Shown here one piece after another: positions 1 to 7,334 of a stretch of 14,587 bases of DNA (the first letter of the stretch is position 1; each line of letters begins with the position of its first letter). Origin of the DNA: Flavobacteriaceae bacterium UBA4439. GTDB lineage: Bacteria; Bacteroidota; Bacteroidia; Flavobacteriales; Flavobacteriaceae. The position numbers and the translations under genes are program-made. The stretch covers positions 1 through 14,587 of the forward strand of contig DGPN01000041.1 in the NCBI GenBank assembly GCA_002390455.1, in the 5' to 3' direction. The notes beneath the pieces are model-generated. The model did no database searches and was not told the DNA's origin. It worked only from the letters and a program-made list of their open reading frames with translations.

Positions 1-1506
1 AATATAACGTTCTGCATTGACCAAGGTTTGCTTTCTGATCCAATCTTCGGGTACCTTGTCCTTATGGGTATTTCTGACCTCTATATAATAGCCAAATACA
101 TTGTTAAAGGCAATTTTCAAAGAGGGAATCTGAGTGCGTTCGCTTTCCCTTTCAAGCATTTTATCCAAGTGAGCTTTACCCGACCGCAATAATTCCCTTA
201 GTTCATCCAGTTCGCTGTTCACCCCATCGGCAATGACTTCTCCTTTACTGAGTAAAACGGGCGCTTCTGGGTTGAGCATTGATTGAATCAAACTCGTGAT
301 AGGTTTACCCTCCAAAAAACCTTTGGCCCTTTCCTTTAGCACCTTACTGCTGTGATCGGATAAATAGATCTTGATTTGATCAATTTCGTCTAATGATTTG
401 GCCAATTGAACCAAGGCACGGGGACTGATTTTCTGAGTAGCTATTTTAGCAACAATCCTTTCGATATCTACCATGGCCCCCAGATGAAGGGCAATTTGAT
501 CATAGGCTTTAGTATCATTTACCAAAGCAGCCACAAAGTCCAAACGCTCTTCTATGACACTAAGATTCCTTTCGGGAAAAGCCAATCCGTGTTTGAGCAT
601 TCTGCCTCCCATGGCCGTAAGGGTTTGATCCAAAACATCGATTAAGGCGACCCCATTGGGACTGGTAGATTGGAACAATTCTAAATTCCGCATGGTAAAT
701 CGATCCATCCAAACGTATTCCTCTTCAAATATTCTTCTGATGGAAGTGATGTGTGGTATTTGATTGTGATGCGCTTCTGAAAGATAATGCAATATGGCAC
801 CTGCAGCAATCACTCCGGCCTCCAAGTGCTCTATACCAAAACCTTTCAATCCCAATGTCTTAAAATGAGCTGTCAAACAATCCAAGGCATAACTGCGCTC
901 AAAAATCCAATCCTCCAGATAAAAGACATTGAATTGTCCTCCCATCTGTTCCGCAAAAGTTTTTTTGGACGGTTTGGCCACCAACACCTCAGCGGGAGCA
1001 AAATTTTGTAACAACTGTTCGATTTGAACAGCATTTCCTTCAGAAACCCAATAATCGCCAGTAGAAATGTCCAAAAAAGCAATTCCTATTTTGGTTTTAC
1101 CAAAATATATTGCTGCCAGAAAGTTGTTTTTTTTCTGTTCTAATACTTCATCATTGAGTGATACACCAGGGGTAACCAATTCTGTAACCCCTCTTTTGAC
1201 AATTTTTTTTGTCATTTTCGGGTCTTCCAATTGGTCGCATATCGCCACCCTACAGCCCGCTCGAACCAACTTTGGCAAATAAGTATTCAATGAGTGATGA
1301 GGAAATCCAGCCAACTCAGTTTCGCTGCTACTTCCCGCCCCTCTTTTAGTAAGAATAATCCCCAATATTTTTGCTGCGCGCACTGCGTCAGCACCAAATG
1401 TTTCGTAAAAATCTCCCACCCTAAACAACAACAAGGCATCAGGATACTTTGCCTTGATCTGGTTGTACTGTTTCATCAAAGGGGTTTCTTTACTCGACTT
1501 GGCCAC
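1..1506 (-). CDS. mutS: DNA mismatch repair protein MutS (N-terminal 502 residues, cut by window edge)
   Basis: MutS recognises mismatched or looped bases in duplex DNA and starts mismatch repair with MutL. Read on the minus strand, the frame is open from 1506 to base 1. Seen: the mismatch-binding motif F33-x-E35 within GDFYETF, then the LTKRGAG and CDQLEDP segments of the mismatch-binding domain; the connector-domain segment IAFLDISTGDYW; the lever region with RNLELF; and the late core segment FGYYIEVRNTHK, ending at TLVNAERYI. The Walker A/B ATPase and helix-turn-helix end lie beyond base 1. No ATG is available at the N-terminus: an in-frame TAA lies upstream, and the only early ATG (1474-1476) would remove ten residues. 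GTG at 1504-1506 gives a V/M-A-K-S-S-K-E-T-P-L-M-K-Q-Y start, the usual shape in Flavobacteriia, so I chose it. It is divergent from the methyltransferase gene at 1619. Confidence 0.97.
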   Translation of the reverse strand, partial: MAKSSKETPLMKQYNQIKAKYPDALLLFRVGDFYETFGADAVRAAKILGIILTKRGAGSSSETELAGFPHHSLNTYLPKLVRAGCRVAICDQLEDPKMTKKIVKRGVTELVTPGVSLNDEVLEQKKNNFLAAIYFGKTKIGIAFLDISTGDYWVSEGNAVQIEQLLQNFAPAEVLVAKPSKKTFAEQMGGQFNVFYLEDWIFERSYALDCLTAHFKTLGLKGFGIEHLEAGVIAAGAILHYLSEAHHNQIPHITSIRRIFEEEYVWMDRFTMRNLELFQSTSPNGVALIDVLDQTLTAMGGRMLKHGLAFPERNLSVIEERLDFVAALVNDTKAYDQIALHLGAMVDIERIVAKIATQKISPRALVQLAKSLDEIDQIKIYLSDHSSKVLKERAKGFLEGKPITSLIQSMLNPEAPVLLSKGEVIADGVNSELDELRELLRSGKAHLDKMLERESERTQIPSLKIAFNNVFGYYIEVRNTHKDKVPEDWIRKQTLVNAERYI

Positions 1507-1618
1507 TTGTGGTTTAGGGTTTTTACGAATGTAATTATTAATAAATTCTTGTAAGAATTGGATTTTAAATATTTGTTAACAAGGGCACTCCCGCTCATTA
1601 TTTACTAATTTTATCCCC
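1507..1618. promoter_or_regulatory. Divergent intergenic region between mutS and the RNA methyltransferase gene
   Basis: These 112 bases must hold the start signals of both genes. Two palindromes are visible: AATTCTT-gt-AAGAATT at 1544-1559 and TTGTTAACAA at 1573-1582. A near-consensus Bacteroidota -7 element for the plus-strand gene, AATATTTG (1568-1575, one mismatch to TAnnTTTG), lies 16 bases after a TTG at 1549-1551. The spacing is short, so this is only a candidate. I see no clear promoter for mutS and no Shine-Dalgarno sequence for either gene. Confidence 0.3.
1544..1559. repeat. 16-bp perfect inverted repeat upstream of mutS
   Basis: AATTCTT and AAGAATT form a perfect 7+7 inverted repeat around a 2-base centre. 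It lies 38 bases before the proposed mutS GTG start, inside the mutS leader if transcription starts further out. A symmetric site of this size could be an operator for a dimeric regulator. The 2-base loop makes an RNA hairpin less likely. It could also be chance in AT-rich DNA. Confidence 0.5.
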
Positions 1619-2152
1619 ATGCGAAAATTAAAAAACAGCGAACTCAACCGCAAAACGGTGGCGGATTTTAAAAAGTCCCCTAAGATCCCTTTAATCTTGA
1701 TCCTTGACGATGTTCGCAGTCTCAACAATATCGGTTCTGTATTCAGAACTGCAGATGCTTTTTTGATTAAAAAAATCTACCTCTGCGGTATTACCGCAAC
1801 TCCTCCACACAAAGACATTCACAAAACTGCTCTCGGTGCCACAGAATCTGTTGACTGGGAGTACCGTCCACAATCAACAGAGGTTGTAAAACAGTTGCAA
1901 ACAGATGGTGTAAAAGTCTATGCCATAGAACAAGCGGAAGAAGCTATTTCACTCGAAAAATTTACGGTCATCCCAAGTCAAACCTACGCCTTTATTATGG
2001 GCAACGAGGTCAAAGGAGTGTCACAAACGACGGTCAACCTTTGCGATGGGGTGATAGAAATTCCACAAGAAGGCACCAAACATTCCCTAAACATCTCTGT
2101 CGCTTCGGGAGTGGTTATGTGGGATTTTTATCAAAAGTCTAAAACGCTTTGA
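1619..2152 (+). CDS. TrmH/SpoU-family RNA 2'-O-ribose methyltransferase
   Basis: A 177-residue SPOUT-class enzyme expected to transfer a methyl group from S-adenosylmethionine to a ribose 2'-OH in tRNA or rRNA, working as a dimer with a trefoil-knot fold. All three SpoU motifs are present. Motif 1 is residues 30-48, with DVRSLNNIGSVFRTADA holding N36/N37 and the catalytic-type R43. Motif 2 is IMGNEVKGV, with E130. Motif 3 is residues 146-170, with IPQEG and SLNISVASG, including N158. It has almost no N-terminal substrate-binding extension, so it is a minimal SPOUT protein nearer tRNA TrmH or TrmL than 23S RlmB. The RNA target cannot be told from sequence, so no symbol is given. The last 14 bases overlap the end of the convergent folK-kinase gene. 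Confidence 0.93.
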   Translation: MRKLKNSELNRKTVADFKKSPKIPLILILDDVRSLNNIGSVFRTADAFLIKKIYLCGITATPPHKDIHKTALGATESVDWEYRPQSTEVVKQLQTDGVKVYAIEQAEEAISLEKFTVIPSQTYAFIMGNEVKGVSQTTVNLCDGVIEIPQEGTKHSLNISVASGVVMWDFYQKSKTL

Positions 2153-3248
2153 TGCGATGGAGTAAAATCTGATAGGCTCTTTCGTCATCGATAAAATCCA
2201 AATTGTTCAAATCGATCCTATTAAAGGGAGTTGACCAGTGCTCCTCCTGAAAATTTTGATAACCCTCTTCAATTTTTTCCAAGTAATCGCGTGTGATATT
2301 TTGTTCATAAGTCCTCCCCCTACTTTTGATCTGCTTCATTAACTTTTCAAGAGGTTGATGAAGAAAAATCACTTTTTGCTTAAAGACCAATTGTGCTGAC
2401 AGGCGCTCATAATTCGCCTTAAAATCTTGAAAATCCTTGGTAGAAAGGTTGATTTTAGCAAAAACCAAAGATTTGAATAGGGAGTGATCAGCAACAGTCA
2501 TATTTTGGGATGTCGATTCTTTTATAAAATTATCAAACTGGCGAAACCGATCTTCCAAAAAATAATTTTCTAAGGATAAAGCAAATCGATCGGGTTGCTC
2601 ATAAAATTTTTCCAGATAAGGATTTGAGCTAAAGTTTTCCAACAAGCTTGGAACTTTAAAATCCCGCGCAATTTTTTGAGTTAGTGAGGTTTTTCCCACA
2701 CCGATATTACCCTCAAAAACCAACAATTGATCCTCAAAAAAAATATCCGAAGACCATTGAGAAAGAGGGAGTTGACTCGGATGGGAAGTATCTCCGCAAA
2801 AATTTAACAAATGAGCCATATCCTTACCCAATCGCGGGTGAACAAAATCGGGAGCAATTTCACACATTGGGTATAAGATAAAGTTCCTTAATTCCAAGCG
2901 AGGGTGAGGCAAAATTAGGTCATCATTTTCAATGACATGATCCTCAAAAAACAATAAATCCAAGTCGATATTTCTAGACTTATAGCCTGTTTCTGAGGTT
3001 CTTAACCTTCCCATTTTTCGTTCTATCTTCAACAACTTTTGCAGTAACTCAGAAGGCAAAAAATCGGTTTTAACTCCGATACAAGCATTGAGAAAATCAG
3101 GACCTTCAAAACCCCAAGCTGGGGTTTCGTAAAGAGATGACAAATCCGTCAGAACCCCAACTTGCTTTTGGATTTGAACCACTGCCTCTTGCAGATTTTT
3201 AAGCCTTTGACCCTCATTGGATCCCAGTGAAATGTATGCTTTGTCCAT
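2139..3248 (-). CDS. folK: Bifunctional HPPK (FolK) - deoxynucleoside kinase fusion
   Basis: A 369-residue two-domain protein. Residues 1-~155 are 6-hydroxymethyl-7,8-dihydropterin pyrophosphokinase, the folate-pathway step that makes dihydropterin pyrophosphate from ATP. Visible are AYISLGSN near the start, R92, the metal-binding IDLDLL with D95 and D97, and H115-P-R; these numbers coincide with E. coli HPPK. Residues ~174-369 are a deoxynucleoside kinase domain: P-loop GNIGVGKTS (180-188), NPYLEKFYE, the acidic site ADHSLFKSLVFA (253-264), and the lid-like KSRGRTYEQ (308-316). That domain resembles bacterial deoxyadenosine/deoxyguanosine kinases, though specificity is inferred. Such fusions are known from marine Flavobacteriia. 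A longer frame begins at 3287, but the HPPK fold begins at M-D-K-A-Y-I-S, so the ATG at 3246-3248 is preferred. It is divergent from sppA and overlaps the convergent methyltransferase gene. Confidence 0.95.
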   Translation of the reverse strand: MDKAYISLGSNEGQRLKNLQEAVVQIQKQVGVLTDLSSLYETPAWGFEGPDFLNACIGVKTDFLPSELLQKLLKIERKMGRLRTSETGYKSRNIDLDLLFFEDHVIENDDLILPHPRLELRNFILYPMCEIAPDFVHPRLGKDMAHLLNFCGDTSHPSQLPLSQWSSDIFFEDQLLVFEGNIGVGKTSLTQKIARDFKVPSLLENFSSNPYLEKFYEQPDRFALSLENYFLEDRFRQFDNFIKESTSQNMTVADHSLFKSLVFAKINLSTKDFQDFKANYERLSAQLVFKQKVIFLHQPLEKLMKQIKSRGRTYEQNITRDYLEKIEEGYQNFQEEHWSTPFNRIDLNNLDFIDDERAYQILLHRIKAF

Positions 3249-3266
3249 TTGAATACTCCGGCTAAA

Positions 3267-3299
3267 TTTCGTGAAACAAATCCACAAACCCTATATTTG
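3267..3299 (+). promoter_or_regulatory. Predicted Bacteroidota-type promoter of sppA-yhhQ-rluF
   Basis: TATATTTG at 3292-3299 matches the Bacteroidota -7 consensus TAnnTTTG exactly. The -33 position, 21 bases upstream, carries only TTTC (3267-3270), a partial match to TTTG. Transcription would start about base 3305, leaving a leader of about 12 bases before the sppA ATG at 3317. No Shine-Dalgarno sequence is seen; the bases before the start are A-rich, as is usual in this phylum. Confidence 0.5.
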
Positions 3300-3316
3300 A
3301 ATTAAAATAAAACGAT

Positions 3317-5071
3317 ATGAATTTCTTTAAAAGTTTTTTGGCTTCACTGTTGGGAACATTCATTGCGATGGGATTGGTAGCTCTTTTCTTTTTTATGGGC
3401 ATAGCCGCCATTGCCACTTCCCTTAATTTTGAACAATCCAAGGGTACTTGGATCAAGGAAAATAGTGTCTTAGGTTTAAACCTCAATACTATGGTGACCG
3501 ACAGAAGTCCTAACTTTAACCCACTAGAAGGCTTATCAGATTTTGACTCTGGTATGATGGGAATGGACGAAATCATTGGTAGTATCAAAAAAGCCAAACA
3601 GGACGATAAGATCAAAGGAATTAAACTACAATCTGGTTTTATTGCCTCGGGTTGGGCGCAAGCAAGAGAAATCAGAAATGCACTCAAAGAATTTAAAACC
3701 TCTGGAAAATTCATCTATGCCTACGGTGATTATATGTCCCAAAAGGGATACTATGTGAGTTCTGTAGCCGATAGTATATTCATGAATCCTATGGGGATGA
3801 TGCAACTCAAAGGACTTTCCTCAGAAGTACTCTACTACGAAGACTTCCAAAACCAATATGGCGTCAAAATGGAAGTGATTCGCCACGGTAAATACAAAAG
3901 TGCAGTAGAACCCTATTTACAAGATCACATGAGTGAAGAAAATCGAACCCAAATCCAAAGCCTATTGAATGCAGTGTGGGGAACCCTAAGGGATGAAGTC
4001 GCCCAAAGTCGTGGTTTGGAACCCGCCACCCTCGATGCACTGGCTGACGACCTTGTCGTTACGGATGCCGAAGAAGCCTTGGCTCAAGGCATCATTGATG
4101 GTTTGGTCTATGAAGATGATTTCGAAGATAAAATTAAAGCCGCAATGGAAGTTGACCCTAAAGAGGATTTGAAAGTGGTGGATTCTGATAAAATCAATAT
4201 TCAAATTCAGGAGTATGATAATGAAATCTCTGACCGCATTGCTATCGTGTACGCTCAAGGTCCTATTCTAAACACCAAAGGATCGGCGGACATCATTGGA
4301 AAGGAAGCCATAAACAAAGCCTTTCAAGAAATATTAGAAAGTGATAAAATTAAAGCAGTAGTCCTCCGGGTTGATTCTCCAGGAGGAGATGCCTTGACCT
4401 CCGAAATCATACTCAATGCCTCCAGAACACTAAAGGGAAAAAAGCCCTTGGTAGTTTCGATGGGCAATGTTGCTGCATCGGGAGGCTATTACATCTCTAG
4501 TTTGGCCGACAGAATTTTTGCCGATCCCATGACCATCACTGGATCCATTGGAGTATTGGCTGCGTTTCCCAATATTAGAGGAATGACCAACAGAATCGGC
4601 ATCAATGCAGAACAAGTAACCACCCACAAAAATGCAATGGGATACAGCCCTTTCGAACCCCTCAGTGAAGGGTTTGAAAAAAGTACCATATCCGCCATAG
4701 AAAAAGTATATCACACTTTTAAGTCGAGAGTATCTGAAGGAAGATCACTTAGTATGGAAATCGTCGAGGAAATTGCACAAGGCAGGGTTTGGTCGGGGAA
4801 AAATGCCGTCGAAATCGGATTAGTGGACACACTAGGTGGACTACAAGAGGCCATCACCGGAGCCGCAGAATTGGCCAAAATAGACAAATACAACCTTGTG
4901 GATTATCCCAAATATGATGATGATTTTGAAAGCATGTTGTTAAATGCTTTTTCACAAGCCCAAACAAAATTATTTCAGCACCCCATCGAAAAATATGCCT
5001 CAGATTTTATCGAACTTAGCCAGCTTGAGGGAATTCAAACCCGAATTCCTTATTCGATAAAAATGGAATAA
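3317..5071 (+). CDS. sppA: Signal peptide peptidase SppA, 67-kDa type (S49 serine protease)
   Basis: A membrane-anchored protease that degrades leftover signal peptides after secretion. It has 584 residues, matching the long two-domain (67K) form of E. coli rather than the short form of Gram-positives. An N-terminal hydrophobic anchor spans about residues 8-36. The first S49-like half contains the general-base lysine K194 in HGKYKSAVEPY. The second half contains RVDSPGGDAL (351-360) and the nucleophile S388 in GNVAASGGYY. Splitting Ser and Lys between the two halves is the known arrangement of this enzyme, so it should be active. The ITGSIGV and GRVWSGKNA blocks of the family follow. It is first gene of a tight operon; its stop codon directly abuts the next ATG. 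Confidence 0.97.
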   Translation: MNFFKSFLASLLGTFIAMGLVALFFFMGIAAIATSLNFEQSKGTWIKENSVLGLNLNTMVTDRSPNFNPLEGLSDFDSGMMGMDEIIGSIKKAKQDDKIKGIKLQSGFIASGWAQAREIRNALKEFKTSGKFIYAYGDYMSQKGYYVSSVADSIFMNPMGMMQLKGLSSEVLYYEDFQNQYGVKMEVIRHGKYKSAVEPYLQDHMSEENRTQIQSLLNAVWGTLRDEVAQSRGLEPATLDALADDLVVTDAEEALAQGIIDGLVYEDDFEDKIKAAMEVDPKEDLKVVDSDKINIQIQEYDNEISDRIAIVYAQGPILNTKGSADIIGKEAINKAFQEILESDKIKAVVLRVDSPGGDALTSEIILNASRTLKGKKPLVVSMGNVAASGGYYISSLADRIFADPMTITGSIGVLAAFPNIRGMTNRIGINAEQVTTHKNAMGYSPFEPLSEGFEKSTISAIEKVYHTFKSRVSEGRSLSMEIVEEIAQGRVWSGKNAVEIGLVDTLGGLQEAITGAAELAKIDKYNLVDYPKYDDDFESMLLNAFSQAQTKLFQHPIEKYASDFIELSQLEGIQTRIPYSIKME

Positions 5072-5773
5072 ATGAAACCTCAACAACGGCAATTGGCGGC
5101 CAAGATCTATTTGTATCTCGCTGCTTTGTTCATTACCTCTTTGGTAGTGTCCAATCTTATTTTTCAAAAGTTTTTTTATTGGTATCCCTTTGAAGGGGAA
5201 ATTTTTGGCAGTCGATTGTTTGAGCTCTCGGTTGGCATTTTACCCTATCCCCTCACCTTTTTGATTACCGATTTGATTTCGGAAATTTATGGGAAAAAAG
5301 CCGCCAACAGGGTAGTGACGGCAGGGATTTTCGCCTCTTTTTTCTCGATGGGGATATTGCTCATGGCCGATGCTGTTCCTGCTATGGAAAGCTCTCCCCT
5401 CGACGATAAAACTTTTAAAAAAGTATTCTCCCTATCCCCTTTGGCTGTCTTGGCCTCTATGATCGCCTATCTTTTGGCTCAATTTATAGACATTAGGATT
5501 TATCACTTTTGGAAAAAACTAACCCGTGGAAAAATGCTGTGGTTGAGAAACAATTTCTCTACTTTTGCCTCACAATTCCTTGACACCTTTTCGGTCATTT
5601 TACTCCTTTCCCTATTTGGGATTCTACCTTGGAATCTTTTTGTCGGACTGGTTTTGTCAGGTTTTATTTTTAAAATCATCGTAGCCGCATTAGACACCCC
5701 ACTGTTGTATTTATTTGTCTGGATGTTCAGAAAAAAATTCGATCTAAAAATAGGGGAAGAAATTAAATTGTAA
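5072..5773 (+). CDS. yhhQ: Queuosine precursor transporter, YhhQ/DUF165 (VUT) family
   Basis: A 233-residue inner-membrane protein with about six hydrophobic segments. In E. coli the YhhQ family imports 7-deazaguanine precursors of the tRNA wobble base queuosine; the same substrate is inferred here. Family blocks seen are PYPLTFLITDLISEIYG (58-74), QFIDIRIYHFWK (137-148), WLRNNFSTFASQFLDT (157-172) and KIIVAALDTPLLY (201-213). The conserved acidic and Asn/Arg residues sit within or beside the membrane segments. The ATG follows the sppA stop codon with no gap, and rluF starts one base after this gene's stop, so all three are almost certainly co-transcribed and perhaps translationally coupled. 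Pairing a tRNA-modification precursor transporter with an rRNA pseudouridine synthase is a loose RNA-modification theme. Confidence 0.9.
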   Translation: MKPQQRQLAAKIYLYLAALFITSLVVSNLIFQKFFYWYPFEGEIFGSRLFELSVGILPYPLTFLITDLISEIYGKKAANRVVTAGIFASFFSMGILLMADAVPAMESSPLDDKTFKKVFSLSPLAVLASMIAYLLAQFIDIRIYHFWKKLTRGKMLWLRNNFSTFASQFLDTFSVILLLSLFGILPWNLFVGLVLSGFIFKIIVAALDTPLLYLFVWMFRKKFDLKIGEEIKL

Positions 5774-5774
5774 A

Positions 5775-6500
5775 ATGGAAGAAACAAACCTCACCCGAAT
5801 CAATAAATACCTCAGTGAAATTGGCTACTGTTCCCGCAGGGAAGCAGACAAATTGATCGATGCTGGCAGAGTGTTGATCAATGGAAAAAAAGCCGAAATG
5901 GGAGTAAAAGTCAGTACAGATGACAAAATCTCTGTCAATGGTGAAATGCTCAATTCACCCAAAAACAAAAATGTCTATCTGGCCTTTAACAAACCCAAAG
6001 GAATTGTTTGTACTACCGATACCCGTGTTGAAAAAGACAACATCATTGATTTCATCAACTACCCCAAAAGAATTTTTCCTGTAGGGCGATTGGACAAACC
6101 CAGTGAGGGGCTTATTTTTTTGACCAACGATGGAGACATTGTCAATAAAATACTTCGCGCTCGAAACCATCACGAAAAAGAATATATTGTAACCGTAAAC
6201 AAACCCATCACGAAGGATTTTATTCATAAAATGGGCAATGGGGTGCCCATTTTGGATACTGTTACCAAAAAGTGTATGGTAAAACAAACCCACAAAAACC
6301 AATTCAGAATCATTTTAACCCAAGGCTTGAACCGACAAATTCGTCGGATGTGTGAGCATTTAAACTATCGGGTGAACGAACTTAAAAGGGTAAGAATCAT
6401 GAATGTAAAATTGGATGTAAAAGTGGGGAAATGGCGCTACCTCAAGCCTGAGGAGCTTGAGACCCTAAACCAGCTTCTGAGTCAATCTTCAAAAAACTAA
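5775..6500 (+). CDS. rluF: 23S rRNA pseudouridine synthase RluF (RsuA/RluB/E/F family)
   Basis: Converts uridine to pseudouridine in 23S rRNA; E. coli RluF acts on U2604 and can also act on tRNA-Tyr. The 241-residue protein has an N-terminal S4 RNA-binding domain (about 7-65, with the YCSRREADKLI signature), then the synthase domain with catalytic D107 in the GRLDKPSEGL motif, the same residue number as E. coli RluF. RluF-specific blocks are strong: RDNIVDF-like KDNIIDFIN, LTNDGDIVNKILRA, HEKEYIVTV, PILDTVTKKC, and QGLNRQIRRMCEH. It lacks the long basic C-terminal tail of the E. coli protein. It is last gene of the sppA operon and ends three bases before the convergent DUF2797 gene. Confidence 0.93.
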   Translation: MEETNLTRINKYLSEIGYCSRREADKLIDAGRVLINGKKAEMGVKVSTDDKISVNGEMLNSPKNKNVYLAFNKPKGIVCTTDTRVEKDNIIDFINYPKRIFPVGRLDKPSEGLIFLTNDGDIVNKILRARNHHEKEYIVTVNKPITKDFIHKMGNGVPILDTVTKKCMVKQTHKNQFRIILTQGLNRQIRRMCEHLNYRVNELKRVRIMNVKLDVKVGKWRYLKPEELETLNQLLSQSSKN

Positions 6501-6503
6501 AAT

Positions 6504-7289
6504 TTAATAAATACTTACCACCAAGCCCTCATTCGAGCGAACATTAAAAACCGTTTCATCTTCAAAAAGCAAATATTGTCCTTTAATGCCTTTTAACACA
6601 CCGGTGTAACTGTTTTCCTTTTCAAGATTTAAGCTTTTTACCTTCTCTGGATATTGCAAAACAGGGAATTTTAACTCGGTCAACTGGGGATCTTTGGTGA
6701 TATAAGGTTCTAAATCTTTGGAAAGGCCATCTATAGCTTGGTTGATGGCTTGCTCCCAAGACACTTCCCCATGATCGTTTTGCAACATTTTACGCCAATT
6801 GGTCTTGTCAGAGAAATGTTCTTTTAGACTCACCTCAGCCACTCCGGCAAGGTAACGGTTGGGAACTTCCAAAATTCCCACGGCTTGGTGAGCCCCTTGG
6901 TCAATCCATCGAGTGGGAATTTGACTTTTTCGGGTCACTCCCACCTTGAGGTGGCTGCTCAATGCCAAATAAACCCAATGCGGCTGTAGCTGTACTTTTT
7001 TTTCATATTCCAAATCACGATCTTCCTCTCCCAAATGGGCTTTGCTCAATTCTGGGCGCATGACCCAATCCCCCGCTGAAGGGATTTCGAAAAAACAATT
7101 TTTACAGAAGCCCTGCCTGAAGATAGGCTTTGAAGCATTGCAACTCAGACACTGCGTGCCTGCAAAATCCATCCTGATTTTCTGATCTAAAAATTGGTTC
7201 ATCTCCAAAAAATCATTTTCCATATTGAGAAAATAGCGAATGGGGGTTCCCATTTCCGTAATCATTTTCTTTAGAACTCCTTTAAACAT
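6504..7289 (-). CDS. DUF2797 family protein: zinc ribbon plus GIY-YIG-like region
   Basis: 261 residues; function unknown. An N-terminal four-cysteine cluster, C47-x2-C50 and C62-x2-C65, looks like a zinc ribbon. A conserved centre follows: PSAGDWVM (70-77), EDRDLEYEKKVQLQPH (89-104), then VYLALSSHLKVGVTR (106-120) and TRWIDQGA (126-133), then an E/K-rich helix at 152-170. The Y-L-A...K-V-G-V-T...R-W order, followed by a helix with an acidic residue, resembles the GIY-YIG nuclease layout; this is inference, and nuclease activity is not shown. The family's N-terminus begins with a G-V-L-x-K-M block, which fits the ATG at 7287-7289; the next ATG (7263-7265) would cut that block. It meets rluF tail-to-tail and is divergent from the GH3 gene. 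Confidence 0.85.
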   Translation of the reverse strand: MFKGVLKKMITEMGTPIRYFLNMENDFLEMNQFLDQKIRMDFAGTQCLSCNASKPIFRQGFCKNCFFEIPSAGDWVMRPELSKAHLGEEDRDLEYEKKVQLQPHWVYLALSSHLKVGVTRKSQIPTRWIDQGAHQAVGILEVPNRYLAGVAEVSLKEHFSDKTNWRKMLQNDHGEVSWEQAINQAIDGLSKDLEPYITKDPQLTELKFPVLQYPEKVKSLNLEKENSYTGVLKGIKGQYLLFEDETVFNVRSNEGLVVSIY

Positions 7290-7314
7290 CTTTAAGCGAA
7301 AGTTTATATTTTTG
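7281..7314 (+). promoter_or_regulatory. Predicted promoter of the GH3-family gene
   Basis: TATTTTTG at 7307-7314 is an exact TAnnTTTG -7 element. Upstream, only a weak TTTA (7281-7284) sits near the -33 position, 22 bases away. The start of the RNA would be about base 7320, giving a leader of about 15 bases to the ATG at 7335. The weak -33 box lies within the start of the divergent DUF2797 gene. Confidence 0.42.
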
Positions 7315-7334
7315 TTCTAAAGATACATCTTCCT

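Noticed and set aside
406..1554. Short plus-strand frames opposite mutS
   Set aside because: mutS reads unbroken on the other strand with conserved motifs; none of these frames resembles a protein.
6441..6461. 7-bp hairpin CTCAAGC...GCTTGAG near the end of rluF, considered as a terminator
   Set aside because: No T-run follows on either strand, and it lies within conserved-length coding sequence 40 bases before the stop.
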